Part shown: positions 1-9,545 of the stretch, in pieces
Numbering within the stretch: the stretch's first letter is position 1
Layout: every line of letters starts with the position of its first letter
DNA from: Maribacter cobaltidurans
GTDB taxonomy: Bacteria > Bacteroidota > Bacteroidia > Flavobacteriales > Flavobacteriaceae
Assembly (NCBI RefSeq): GCF_002269385.1
Contig: NZ_CP022957.1
Location: 4,575,958-4,639,957 of the forward strand
Length of the DNA: 64,000 bases
Direction of reading: 5' to 3'
Position numbers and translations under genes: made by a program
The notes under the pieces: model-generated
Databases searched by the model: none
What the model saw: only the letters and a program-made list of their open reading frames with translations
Told to the model about the DNA's origin: nothing

Positions 1-1566
1 ATCGCCAATAAGTACAAGGCTGGTCTAGGTTTGGCCTATTTAGCCGATTATATTGGAAAGGAAAAGGTGGATGAGAGTATTAAGACTTTTTTCAAATATT
101 ACCAGCTAAACAAAGTTAAGGTTCTGGATTTTGAGTCCATTCTTAAACGTTCCACGGAAAAGGACATAAATTGGTTTTTCAGTGAATATGTATCAACGGA
201 TCGTAAGATAGACTTTAAGATAAAAAAAGTGGATAAAACCGAAGATTCCCTAAAGGTTACCATAAAAAATAAGGAAGGAACCAATGTACCCATAAGTATG
301 TTCGGACTTAAAAATGATTCCTTGGTTTCAAAATATTGGTTTAAGGATATTAAAACCTTGGAAACATTTACGGTGCCCAACAATCAAGAAGATCGATTGG
401 TCCTAAATTATGATCAAATCATACCGGAATTCAACCAAAGGGATAACTGGAAGTCCCTTAAAGGCTTCTTGTCCAGTAACAAAAAATTGAAGTTCTCATT
501 TTTCAAGGATTCCGAAAACCCCTATTATAATCAGGTTTTCTATGTGCCGGTTTTAAATTTTAATATATACGACGGATGGGTTCCCGGAATGAGACTTTAT
601 AACAAAACTTTGTTGGAGCGCCCCTTCGTTTATGACTTTGCCCCCTCCTATTCCTTCAGGGAAAAAGCATTCGTTGGCTATGGAAAATTTACCTACCGTA
701 AATATTTGAGCAAAAGTGGTCTTTACGTGGCCAATTATTCACTAGGAGGCTCAACATCCCACTTTAATGTAAATTCCAGATATTCATCAATTACCCCTGC
801 TTTAAGCTTTGGATGGCGCCCGGAGAACTTAATTTCCAACAAAAGGCAGGTATTGTCTTTTAGGTTTGTAAATATTTTAAGGGATTTTGATGAAAGCCTT
901 AGTGATTTGGCCAACGATCCGGAAAATCCCGACTATAGTGTATTCAATGCAAGATATCTCAACAGGGACAATAATATTCTAGATTATAAATCGTGGTTTT
1001 TGGACTTTCAATTGGCTGGAAAATTCAGTAAACTTTCTTTTGAATACGAATACAGAAAATTGTTCGAAAATAATAGGCAGTTTAATTTTAGATTCTTTGC
1101 CGGTAAATTTTTGAGTAATAATACCGATTCCAATTTTTTTAGTTTTGCGCTGGACCGTCCAACTGACTATCTGTTTGACTATGGTTATTTGGGTCGTTCA
1201 GAAGATAGTGGCATATATAGCCAGCAAATTATTATAGCAGAAGGAGGGTTCAAATCCTTTTTGGATGAACGCTACAGATTTTCTGATAATTGGATGGCCA
1301 CCGTTAACACAAGCTTCAACCTTTGGAAGTGGATAGAATTGTATGGCGATGCCGGTTTGGTGAAAAATAACGGGTTTAAAGAAAAATTTGTTTACGACTC
1401 TGGCGTACGGCTAAATTTAGTTACCGATTATTTTGAACTTTATTTCCCATTGTATTCCAATAATGGGTGGGAAATTTCACAACCGGATTATGGGGAAAAG
1501 ATACGTTTCATCATTACGGTAAGTCCAAAAACACTGACTGGGTTGTTTACGAGAAAATGGTTTTGA
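1..1566 (+). CDS. M1-like metallopeptidase, C-terminal part (5' partial)
   Basis: The frame is open from the first base, so the start lies outside the window. The first ~130 visible residues (KAGLGLAYLADYIGKEKVDE, then a helical stretch ending WFFSEYVSTDRKIDF) resemble the helical end of M1 aminopeptidase-like proteins. The remaining ~380 residues are rich in Tyr, Phe and Trp in alternating patterns and end in an aromatic residue (RKWF), as outer-membrane beta-barrels do. The zinc site (HExxH) would be upstream and is not visible, so catalytic status is unknown. No hairpin terminator follows. The peptidase assignment is by family resemblance; the barrel is inference. Confidence 0.6.
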   Translation: MANKYKAGLGLAYLADYIGKEKVDESIKTFFKYYQLNKVKVLDFESILKRSTEKDINWFFSEYVSTDRKIDFKIKKVDKTEDSLKVTIKNKEGTNVPISMFGLKNDSLVSKYWFKDIKTLETFTVPNNQEDRLVLNYDQIIPEFNQRDNWKSLKGFLSSNKKLKFSFFKDSENPYYNQVFYVPVLNFNIYDGWVPGMRLYNKTLLERPFVYDFAPSYSFREKAFVGYGKFTYRKYLSKSGLYVANYSLGGSTSHFNVNSRYSSITPALSFGWRPENLISNKRQVLSFRFVNILRDFDESLSDLANDPENPDYSVFNARYLNRDNNILDYKSWFLDFQLAGKFSKLSFEYEYRKLFENNRQFNFRFFAGKFLSNNTDSNFFSFALDRPTDYLFDYGYLGRSEDSGIYSQQIIIAEGGFKSFLDERYRFSDNWMATVNTSFNLWKWIELYGDAGLVKNNGFKEKFVYDSGVRLNLVTDYFELYFPLYSNNGWEISQPDYGEKIRFIITVSPKTLTGLFTRKWF

Positions 1567-1672
1567 TTTAAATTTTTTCAATTTACACTCCAATAAGGCC
1601 AATTATTCTGTGAATTTCACAAAATAATAGATTTTAAATAACATTTTCGCAACAGATAAAGCATGGACCGGA

Positions 1673-1703
1673 TTGCTAAAACGATTTCTATTCGGTACTT
1701 TTG
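1673..1703 (+). promoter_or_regulatory. Bacteroidota-type promoter of the E1 dehydrogenase gene
   Basis: TTG at 1673-1675, 20 bases, then a perfect TACTTTTG (TAnnTTTG) at 1696-1703. Transcription should start near 1709, giving a leader of about 12 nt before the ATG at 1721. Confidence 0.75.
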
Positions 1704-1720
1704 TGAAAATTTGAAAAAAC

Positions 1721-4135
1721 ATGAAAGTTTCTTCCAAGACTAGCAATGATATATCATTTGAGGATTTTAAAGAACAAATACTTAGTGACTATAAAATTGC
1801 ATTTTTAAGTAGAACCTGTAGTCTGCTTGGAAGAAAAGAGGTGCTTACCGGTAAGGCCAAGTTTGGAATTTTTGGTGACGGAAAGGAACTACCTCAATTG
1901 GCCATGGCCAAATCCTTTCAAAACGGTGATTTTAGAAGTGGATATTACAGGGACCAGACCTTTATGATGGCCATAGGCCATTTAAAACCTAAAGACTTTT
2001 TCCACGGCCTGTATGCCACCACGAATATAGAAAAGGAGCCCATGAGCGCTGGTAGGCAAATGGGCGGACATTTTGTGACCTATAGTCTAAATGAGGACGG
2101 TAGCTGGAAGAATTTGACCGAACAAAAAAACAGTAGTTCCGATATTTCATGTACTGCGGGTCAAATGCCACGATTATTGGGCTTGGCACAGGCTTCAAAG
2201 GTGTATCGGGAATTAAAGGATTTGGATAGTTCCAAATTTTCAGACAACGGAAACGAAGTCGCTTGGGGAACAATTGGAAACGCAAGTACCAGCGAGGGAA
2301 TGTTCTGGGAAACCATTAATGCTGCGGGAGTCCTTCAGGTTCCCATGGTTTTAAGTATTTGGGATGATGAATACGGAATTTCGGTTCCTGCAAAATACCA
2401 TACCACCAAAGAAGATATTTCAAAAGTCCTATCGGGTTTTCAAAGGGATGAAAACAACCCGGGAATTGAAATTCTCAAAGTAAAGGGATGGGATTACACG
2501 GCACTTATGCATACCTATGAAAATGCCGCCGATATTGCCAGACAAGAACATGTACCCGTAGTAATCCACGTTACCGAACTGACCCAGCCACAAGGACATT
2601 CTACCTCTGGCTCTCACGAACGCTATAAAGATGATGAACGCTTGGCATGGGAAAGGGATAATGATTGCAATAAAAGGTTCAGGGAGTGGATATTGGAATC
2701 CGGGATTGCCAGGGAAGAAGAGCTGGCCAATATTGAAAAGCAAATAAAGAGAACTGTAAGGGAAGCCAAAAAGGAAGCCTGGACGGAATACCTTGAGGAA
2801 CACCTCTCGCTGAAAAAAACTTTAGTACAACTCATCAATGAAGCGGCAAACGTTAGTTCAAATAAAAATTTCCTGGCAAAGATTAAAAACGACCTGATTG
2901 CAACCGATGAGCCCGTAAAAAAGGATTTGGCTGTGGCAGCTCGCAAGGCATTACGTTACCTTGTGGGGGAAAGTTCGAAGGAACGGGAGGATTTGGCGAA
3001 TTGGTTGAATAAATTTCTTTCTGAATCCCAACCAAAGTTTAGTTCCCACCTGTATAGTGAGAATGACAATCGGGCTACCAAAATAAAGGCCATCCCACCA
3101 AAATATGATTCTGAAAAAACTGAAAAAGTAGATGGGCGCGTACTTCTACGGGACAATTTCGATAAACTATTTGAACGATATCCCAATGCCCTCGTTTTTG
3201 GGGAAGATACTGGTGCCATCGGCGATGTAAACCAAGGTTTGGAGGGTTTACAAGCAAAATATGGCAACACCAGAATTGCGGATACCGGAATACGGGAAAC
3301 CACCATTGTAGGCCAAGGAATTGGCATGGCGTTAAGAGGGTTACGACCTATCGCGGAAATTCAATATCTAGATTACATATTCTATACCTTGGCCACCCTT
3401 ACAGATGACTTGGCCAGTCTTCTTTACCGAACGTACGGCAAACAAAAGGCACCATTGATTATAAGGACCCGTGGACATCGTTTAGAAGGAATATGGCACT
3501 CCGGCTCAGAAATGGGCGGACTTATTCATGTTCTTAGGGGAATCTATATCTTGGCTCCAAGAAATATGACCCAGGCGGCAGGTTTTTATAATACCCTAAT
3601 GAAAAGTGATGAACCTGCCTTGATTATTGAAAGTTTAAATGGGTATCGCTTAAAGGAAGATAAACCAAACAACCTTGGGGAATTCTGTACGCCCATTGGT
3701 GTCGTGGAAAAAGTAAAGGAGGGAACGGATATCACCTTAGTGTCCTACGGATCTACACTGCGCATTGTGGAACAGGCCGCAAAAGAGCTGTTGGAAGTAG
3801 GTATTGATGCCGAAGTTATCGATGCCCAGACCTTGCTACCTTTTGATATACACGGCGATACCGTAAAAAGCCTTCAAAAGACAAATCGCCTTTTGGTAAT
3901 CGATGAAGATGTGCCGGGAGGATGTTCGGCGTATTTGCTTACAGAAATCATTGAAAAGCAGGGTGGGTATAAATATTTGGATAGTGCCCCACAAACCCTT
4001 ACCGCACAAGCACATAGACCTGCGTATGGCACAGATGGGGATTATTTCTCAAAACCCAATGTTGAGGATGTTTTCGAAAAGGCATATGCAATTATGAATG
4101 AGGCTAATCCTTCGGACTATCCTCGCCTTAGATAG
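1721..4135 (+). CDS. 2-oxoacid dehydrogenase E1, fused alpha and beta subunits
   Basis: Thiamine-diphosphate-dependent decarboxylase of a branched-chain-type 2-oxoacid dehydrogenase complex. One 804-residue chain carries the E1-alpha fold (about 20-350; cofactor region GNASTSEG near 186 and WDDEYGIS), a linker, then E1-beta (about 465-800; FGEDTGAIGDVNQGLEGL, IAEIQYLDY, and the transketolase C-terminal domain ending near AHRPAYGTDGDYF). The fused form of about 800 residues is common in Flavobacteriia. The position usually occupied by the metal-binding Asp of the GDG motif reads Asn here (GNAST). The E2 gene is not in the window; an E3 candidate (lpdA) is 57 kb away. It has its own strong promoter and stands alone. 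Substrate preference for branched-chain oxoacids is inferred from family. Confidence 0.88.
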   Translation: MKVSSKTSNDISFEDFKEQILSDYKIAFLSRTCSLLGRKEVLTGKAKFGIFGDGKELPQLAMAKSFQNGDFRSGYYRDQTFMMAIGHLKPKDFFHGLYATTNIEKEPMSAGRQMGGHFVTYSLNEDGSWKNLTEQKNSSSDISCTAGQMPRLLGLAQASKVYRELKDLDSSKFSDNGNEVAWGTIGNASTSEGMFWETINAAGVLQVPMVLSIWDDEYGISVPAKYHTTKEDISKVLSGFQRDENNPGIEILKVKGWDYTALMHTYENAADIARQEHVPVVIHVTELTQPQGHSTSGSHERYKDDERLAWERDNDCNKRFREWILESGIAREEELANIEKQIKRTVREAKKEAWTEYLEEHLSLKKTLVQLINEAANVSSNKNFLAKIKNDLIATDEPVKKDLAVAARKALRYLVGESSKEREDLANWLNKFLSESQPKFSSHLYSENDNRATKIKAIPPKYDSEKTEKVDGRVLLRDNFDKLFERYPNALVFGEDTGAIGDVNQGLEGLQAKYGNTRIADTGIRETTIVGQGIGMALRGLRPIAEIQYLDYIFYTLATLTDDLASLLYRTYGKQKAPLIIRTRGHRLEGIWHSGSEMGGLIHVLRGIYILAPRNMTQAAGFYNTLMKSDEPALIIESLNGYRLKEDKPNNLGEFCTPIGVVEKVKEGTDITLVSYGSTLRIVEQAAKELLEVGIDAEVIDAQTLLPFDIHGDTVKSLQKTNRLLVIDEDVPGGCSAYLLTEIIEKQGGYKYLDSAPQTLTAQAHRPAYGTDGDYFSKPNVEDVFEKAYAIMNEANPSDYPRLR

Positions 4136-4285
4136 CCGTATCCTTTTTATCCAAATCCTTTCACTTCTCATTAACCATATCATCGATTTTTACTGACGCA
4201 CTAATTCATCGGCGTACTCTAAAATCGATTTATAAATTATTATCTTGTTTTCAAAATTCGCAGGCGAAAATCGATAGTATTCAGA

Positions 4286-6549
4286 ATGGGAAAGCAACCT
4301 AAATCAATCCTAAAAATACTTCAAACACATTTTGATGTTTCCAACCCTACTATACAGGAAATGGAAGGGTATGAAAGTAACAATTACAGGATTGAGACGC
4401 CATCCAACCGTTTTGTCTTAAAAGTATATGGTGCAAATAGGGAAAACCGAACTATCATCGAAGGAGAAATTGAGGTTTTGGAGCAATTAAAAACCATTGT
4501 GGCTTATGATTTTCCCGTTCCGGTTAGAACGAAGAACCATAAACCTTGGGTTGAGGAAAATGGCCATATTTATAGAGTATTATCTTATGTAGAGGGCACT
4601 TTTCTCGGGCATGTTGATCGCTCCAAAAATTTGGCATACGACCTTGGTGTTTTTCTTGGCCGTATGGATAAGGTCACAATGCCGCTGTACGAAGCTCCGG
4701 TGTATGCCAAACAAACGCAATGGGATATTAGGCAATTGTCCAAAAACAAAAAGTATATAAAATATATTCCAGATTCAAAAGACCGGAGTTTGGTTGAATA
4801 TTTTCTTTTACAATTCAAGGAACAGATAATTCCATTCGAAGAAGAATTAAGAAAGGGAATTATCCATAATGACGGGAATGAGTGGAACGTGCTAACCCGT
4901 AAGGATTCTATCTCCGGAATCATAGACTTTGGGGATATGTGCCATACTTGGCTTATCAATGAATTGGCAGTTGCACTTACCTATTTTATGATGGAAAAGG
5001 AGAAGCCTTTGGACTATGCCATTGAGATGATAAAAGGCTACCATAGCATAATTCCTTTGCAAGTGTTAGAATTGGATATCCTATATTACCTTGTTGCAGC
5101 AAGGCTTTGTATAAGTGTATGTAATTCGGCCTATTCGAAAAAACAAAATCCCGACTCTACATATATCACAATAAGCGAAAAACCTGCCTGGAACCTACTT
5201 TACAAATGGTTGACCATTAGCCCCATAAAAGCAAGAGACACGTTTAGAAAAGCTGCAGGTTTTCAACCTAACATAAAAAAACCCTTGAAGGAGCAGCTAG
5301 AGCTTCGTGGTAAATATATAAGCAAATCGCTATCCCTGAGTTATGACAAACCGATACAGATGGAGCGCTCTGCATTTCAATATATGTACGATCAAAAGGG
5401 AAATACTTATTTGGATGCCTATAATAATATTATGTTGGTCGGTCACTGCCATCCAAAAGTGGTAGAAGCTGGTCAGCGAACCATGTCCAAATTAAATACC
5501 AATACACGCTATATATACCCCGAATTATTATCGTACAGTGAAAAACTCCTTTCCAAATTCCCATCACAATTAAAAAAAGTTTTTTTCGTAAACTCCGGAA
5601 GTGCCGCTAGTGATTTGGCCATAAGATTGGCCCAGAACCACACAAAAAAGAACAAGATTATGGTCATGGAGCATGGATACCATGGCAATACCAGAATGGG
5701 AATCGATATTAGTCATTATAAATATGACCATAAGGGAGGACCTGGAAAAAGGGACTACATCATCCAGGCGCCCATGCCCAAAGTATTTGGCTCAGAATTT
5801 TCTTCAGAGGAAGAGGCATGTCGGTTTTATGTTGATAAAGCCCTTGAGGAAATTCAAAAAAACAAAAATCACATAAGTAGTTTTATTAGTGAACCCATCA
5901 TTGGCTGCGGTGGACAGGTACCCTTACCCAAAAGGTATTTAAAACATATATATCCTGCTATTAGAGATCAGGGAGGAGTTTGTATCAGTGATGAAGTTCA
6001 AGTTGGCTTTGGCAGATTGGGCGACTTTTTCTGGGGATATGAAATGTACGATGTTGTTCCCGATATCGTGATTATTGGCAAACCCATGGGCAATGGACAT
6101 CCAATTGGTGCAGTAATAACAACGGATGAGATTGCCCAAAGTTTTGAAAACGGACTTGAGTTCTTTAGTTCTTTTGGAGGAAATCCCGTTTCCTGTGCCA
6201 TAGGCGAAGCCGTTTTGGATGTAATCCAAGAGGAGCAATTGGACAAAAAAGCAAAAGAAACGGGAGGTTATCTTAAAAAAAGACTTGTTGAACTAGGAAA
6301 TCGGTATCCGGAAATTGGAGATGTACGTGGGGAAGGATTGTTTTTAGGGGTAGAAATTGTGGACAAAAAAAACAGCCGGATACCAATAGGGCACATCAGC
6401 TAAAAAATGGACTAAGACAAAAATTCATTCTCGTAAGTACAGATGGCCCTTATGATAACGTACTCAAAATAAAACCCCCTTTATATTTCAACATGAATGA
6501 TTGCGATACTTTATTGCACCATTTAGAAATTCTTTTGCAAGAACAATAA
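4286..6549 (+). CDS. Aminoglycoside-phosphotransferase-like kinase fused to class III aminotransferase, frameshifted near the 3' end
   Basis: Residues 1-290 are an APH/choline-kinase-like domain with the catalytic IHNDGNEWN loop (~191) and IIDFGD (~213). Residues ~330 onward are a class III PLP enzyme, with the PLP lysine at 599 in [12 protein letters not shown] and [13 protein letters not shown]. The arrangement and C-terminal sequence resemble ETNPPL/AGXT2L-type phospho-lyases joined to a kinase. In frame 0 the protein stops at 6401-6403 after 705 residues (ending RIPIGHIS). The -1 frame from the A8 run at 6365-6372 continues with the conserved ending ([32 protein letters not shown]) to TAA at 6547-6549, giving 754 residues. 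The run contains A AAA AAC at 6367-6373 in the correct phase for -1 slippage. It may be a real mutation, a sequencing error, or slippage. Confidence 0.8.
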
Positions 6550-6563
6550 AATCTATACATTTA
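6534..6563 (+). promoter_or_regulatory. Probable promoter of the DoxX gene
   Basis: TTG at 6534-6536, 19 bases, then TACATTTA at 6556-6563 (7 of 8 to TAnnTTTG). It lies inside the 3' tail of the frameshifted aminotransferase. Confidence 0.5.
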
Positions 6564-6597
6564 TAGAAATTTAACGAATAACCAAAAAAATCCCCCG

Positions 6598-6960
6598 ATG
6601 AAAGATATAGGTCTCGCCTTCTTTAGAATTGTTACTTCTGCCATGATGTTGACTCATGGGTATGGTAAATTTCAAAGAATGATTTCAGGTAATTTCGAAT
6701 TCGGTGACCCTATTGGTATTGGTGAAGCACCATCGCTTTTCCTTGCCGTTATCGGCGAATTTATATGTCCTTTACTTATTATAGTAGGATTTAAAACAAG
6801 ATTTGCCGCGATTCCTACGGCAATTACTATGGCAGTGGCGGCTTTTATAGCCCATGCTGCCGATCCATTTGGAGATAAGGAAATAGCACTATTGTATCTG
6901 GTCGCATTTATTACCATTGCCTTATTAGGCCCTGGAAAGTTCAGTATCGATAAAAAATAA
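6598..6960 (+). CDS. DoxX family membrane protein
   Basis: A 120-residue protein of four hydrophobic helices in the inner membrane. The start MKDIGLAFFRIVTSAMMLTH with HGYGKF, the segment LAVIGEFICPLLIIVGF and the basic TR after it match the DoxX/SURF4-like family, whose biochemical role is not firmly established (a quinone- or redox-linked role has been proposed for relatives). The ATG at 6598 is the only in-frame start next to the hydrophobic N-terminus. Its stop codon (6958-6960) abuts the stop codon of holA on the other strand with no base between. Length is normal for the family. Confidence 0.85.
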   Translation: MKDIGLAFFRIVTSAMMLTHGYGKFQRMISGNFEFGDPIGIGEAPSLFLAVIGEFICPLLIIVGFKTRFAAIPTAITMAVAAFIAHAADPFGDKEIALLYLVAFITIALLGPGKFSIDKK

Positions 6961-7962
6961 CTAAAGAATTTTATATAATAGTTCCTTTAGAAGGTCTTTT
7001 TGGTCCAAACTTGCCGCATTCACTCCTTTTCCTTTAAGGTCCAATTCCCTTAAACTGCCTATAATTTGACTGACTCTTTTCATAGGAAAGTTTTTTGCCG
7101 CTATTTGATATTCCCCTACAAAATATGGGTTTATCTTTAGGACGCTAGCCACATTCTTTGGTGAGTGATCATTAAGACCATGATATTGCAGTAACTGGGA
7201 AAAAAAGCTATGTAACAAAGTTATGGTAAGAATAAATGGATTGTCCTTAGGGTTTTGGGCAAAGTAGTTCACAATCTTGGTAGCCTTAAGAATATTTCGT
7301 TCCCCAATGGCCTTCTTCAGCTCAAAATTATTATAGTCCTTACTAATTCCAATATGCTCTTCTATATCCTCAGGCGTTACTTCTTTTTTCTCCGGAAGTG
7401 CCAATTTCAACTTTTCCAGCTCATTGTTGATGCGTCCCAAATCGGTTCCTAAATATTCTACCAACATAATGGCCGCCTTGTGGGATATGGAATAACCATT
7501 TTGTACTAGCGTTCTCCTTAACCATTCAGAAACCTGGTTTTCATAAAGCTTATTACTTTCAAAAACGACCCCGTTCTTCTTTATGCTCTTGTACAGTGCC
7601 TTTCTTTTGTCCAGTTTTTTATACTTGTAACAGAATACCAAAACCGTGGTTGGTTGTGGGTTCTCGGAATAAGAATGTAGGTTTTCAATGGTTCTGGATA
7701 GATGTTGTGCTTCCTTTACAATAATAACTTGTCGGTCGGCCATCATAGGAAAACGTTTTGCATGGCTTACAATTTCATCAATGGAAACATCTTTGCCATA
7801 TAAAACCATTTGATTAAACCCTTTCTCCTCTTCAGTGAGTACCTTATCCGCTATATATGAAGAAATCTTATCTATAAAAAATGCCTCTTCCCCAAAAAGA
7901 AAATAGATAGGCTTTATGTTTCCCTTCTTTATTTCATTGACTATTTGTAGCGCTTCGTCCAT
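6961..7962 (-). CDS. holA: DNA polymerase III subunit delta
   Basis: Clamp-loader subunit that opens the sliding clamp in the replisome. The 333 residues begin MDEALQIVNEIKKGNIKPIY followed by LFGEEAFFIDKI, the typical HolA opening. The AAA+-like domain I spans about 1-140, with RFPMMADRQVIIVKEAQ near 69-85. The helical C-terminal collar domain follows about 210-333 (LLHSFFSQLLQYHGL, LRELDLKGKG). The clamp loader delta subunit normally lacks a functional Walker A, and none is seen. The gene is divergent from the HsdR_N-type gene, with only 26 bases between the two ATGs, and converges on doxX. Confidence 0.92.
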   Translation of the reverse strand: MDEALQIVNEIKKGNIKPIYFLFGEEAFFIDKISSYIADKVLTEEEKGFNQMVLYGKDVSIDEIVSHAKRFPMMADRQVIIVKEAQHLSRTIENLHSYSENPQPTTVLVFCYKYKKLDKRKALYKSIKKNGVVFESNKLYENQVSEWLRRTLVQNGYSISHKAAIMLVEYLGTDLGRINNELEKLKLALPEKKEVTPEDIEEHIGISKDYNNFELKKAIGERNILKATKIVNYFAQNPKDNPFILTITLLHSFFSQLLQYHGLNDHSPKNVASVLKINPYFVGEYQIAAKNFPMKRVSQIIGSLRELDLKGKGVNAASLDQKDLLKELLYKIL

Positions 7963-7976
7963 TGGAAAAAAATCAT

Positions 7977-7984
7977 CAAATTTG
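7977..7984. promoter_or_regulatory. Palindromic CAAATTTG between divergent holA and HsdR_N gene
   Basis: CAAATTTG is its own reverse complement and matches the -7 motif TAnnTTTG at 7 of 8 positions on both strands. It sits 5 bases before the ATG at 7989. It may act as a -7 element in one or both directions; no good TTG -33 element was found for either. Confidence 0.3.
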
Positions 7985-7988
7985 TAAC

Positions 7989-8435
7989 ATGCAGCCCCTT
8001 AACTTTCCGAGGTACACCTTTAGGTTCAAAAATAGTCAAAATACAGCCCTGATTTTTGACATGGTTCGCAAAAAGTTTGTGGTATTGACTCCAGAGGAAT
8101 GGGTAAGACAGCATGTGCTAAAGTTTCTGGTCCAAGAAAAAAAATATCCGTTAAGTCATATCAATGTAGAAAAGCAACTTGTCTACAACGGTTTGAAAAA
8201 ACGTTACGATGTAGTGGTTTTTAATCCGGACGGAAGTATTCATTTATTGGTAGAATGTAAGGCACCCCACGTTTCCATTGCCCAAAAAACCTTTGATCAA
8301 ATAGCGCAATACAATTTTAACCTTAATGCCACCTATTTATTGCTCACCAATGGATTGGAACACTATACTTGCCAAATGCTTTTCAAAGAGGAAAAATATA
8401 AGTTTTTAAAGGAGATTCCTGAATTTAGCCGTTAA
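7989..8435 (+). CDS. HsdR N-terminal-domain (PD-(D/E)XK) protein, orphan
   Basis: A 148-residue protein resembling the stand-alone type I restriction HsdR N-terminal domain (HSDR_N_2). Nuclease-like residues are visible: D in RYDVVVF near 77 and the E-x-K motif in LLVECKAP near 91-93, then QIAQYNF and LLLTNGLEHY. The frame is open from TTG at 7962, but the ATG at 7989 (MQPLNFPRYTF) matches the natural beginning. There are no hsdM or hsdS genes nearby, so this is not a restriction system. Its partner and substrate are unknown. It is divergent from holA and is followed 12 bases later by a glycosyltransferase. Confidence 0.78.
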   Translation: MQPLNFPRYTFRFKNSQNTALIFDMVRKKFVVLTPEEWVRQHVLKFLVQEKKYPLSHINVEKQLVYNGLKKRYDVVVFNPDGSIHLLVECKAPHVSIAQKTFDQIAQYNFNLNATYLLLTNGLEHYTCQMLFKEEKYKFLKEIPEFSR

Positions 8436-8447
8436 TTTGCAAGCGTT

Positions 8448-9452
8448 TTGAAGATAGCCATTGTCATACTCAATTGGAATGGAGAGGTACTCCTTGAGCG
8501 CTACCTTCCTTCGGTAATTAAATTTTCCGAAGGACTTGCAGATATTTATGTTGCCGACAATGCTTCCACGGATGACTCCATACCATTTATAAAAAAGCAT
8601 TACCCCAAAATCAAATGCATACAAAATTCCACAAACGGTGGATTTGCAAAAGGGTATAACGATGCGCTACGGTTTGTGAACGCCGATATTTTCTGCCTTT
8701 TAAATTCAGATGTAGAGGTAACTGAAGGTTGGTTGGACCCAGTTATTGATTTTTTTTCGGAGCATCTGGATGCGGCTATCGTGCAACCTAAAATATTGGA
8801 CCTGTTAAAAAAGGACCATTTTGAATATGCCGGGGCTGCCGGAGGTTTTATAGACCAATTAGGTTATCCATTTTGTAGGGGAAGGATTTTCCAAAGTTTG
8901 GAAAAGGATCAAGGACAATATGATGATATCCAGGAAATCTTTTGGGCCACTGGCGCCTGTATGTTCGTGCGTTCAAAAGTATTTTGGGAATTAGGTGGTT
9001 TTGACCCCGATTATTTTGCACATCAGGAAGAAGTAGATTTTTGTTGGAGGGCCAAAAACCATGGATATAAGGTTTTTTATATAGGAACTTCCAGGGTATA
9101 TCATCTAGGTGGTTCTACTTTAAGCAACATGAATCCAAAAAAGACGTATCTTAATTTTAGGAATTCCCTATTTTCCATTACCAAAAACCTTCCCAGAAGA
9201 AAGGCTTTTATCATAATTTTTATTAGATTGCTCTTGGATGGTATTGCGGCACTGCGATTCGTATTACAATTTAGAATGAAGCACTGCTGGGCCATATTAA
9301 GGGCACATTTGAGCTTTTACAGACAATTTGGACGTATGTATGGAAAGCGGGAAAAAGCTAATTTTATTATAAAATACTATATTGTAAAATCCATAGTATG
9401 GTCTTATTTCGTAAATGGAATAAAGAATTTTAACATTTTAGTAAAAGATTAA
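8448..9452 (+). CDS. Glycosyltransferase family 2 (rhamnosyltransferase-like)
   Basis: Transfers a sugar from a nucleotide sugar, probably during cell-surface polysaccharide synthesis at the cytoplasmic face of the membrane. The 334 residues start KIAIVILNWNG and carry VADNASTDDS, NGGFAKGYNDAL, the metal-binding LLNSDVEVTEGWL (~79-92), and the acceptor-side motif QEEVDFCWRAKNHGYK. The C-terminal ~100 residues are basic and partly hydrophobic. The start must be TTG at 8448: a stop lies in frame at 8433-8435 and no ATG or GTG lies between. It may be co-transcribed with the preceding HsdR_N gene. Acceptor and sugar cannot be read from sequence. Confidence 0.87.
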   Translation: MKIAIVILNWNGEVLLERYLPSVIKFSEGLADIYVADNASTDDSIPFIKKHYPKIKCIQNSTNGGFAKGYNDALRFVNADIFCLLNSDVEVTEGWLDPVIDFFSEHLDAAIVQPKILDLLKKDHFEYAGAAGGFIDQLGYPFCRGRIFQSLEKDQGQYDDIQEIFWATGACMFVRSKVFWELGGFDPDYFAHQEEVDFCWRAKNHGYKVFYIGTSRVYHLGGSTLSNMNPKKTYLNFRNSLFSITKNLPRRKAFIIIFIRLLLDGIAALRFVLQFRMKHCWAILRAHLSFYRQFGRMYGKREKANFIIKYYIVKSIVWSYFVNGIKNFNILVKD

Positions 9453-9485
9453 CGAAGAACCCCCATAAGCGAATGTCAAAAACTA

Positions 9486-9493
9486 TAATTTTG
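9486..9493 (+). promoter_or_regulatory. -7 element of the OmpA lipoprotein promoter
   Basis: TAATTTTG, a perfect match to TAnnTTTG, 52 bases before the ATG at 9546. No convincing TTG was seen 19-21 bases upstream. Confidence 0.5.
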
Positions 9494-9545
9494 ACTGCGT
9501 TTATTAAAACGAGTAAATAACAAACATTAATAGAGTTAAACAATT

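Noticed and set aside
6961..7962. A plus-strand gene inside holA (7255-7452)
   Set aside because: It lies wholly within the clearly conserved holA frame on the other strand and has no motif of its own.
7989..8435. Part of a type I restriction system
   Set aside because: Only the HsdR N-terminal-type nuclease domain is present; no helicase part, hsdM or hsdS gene lies in the neighbourhood.
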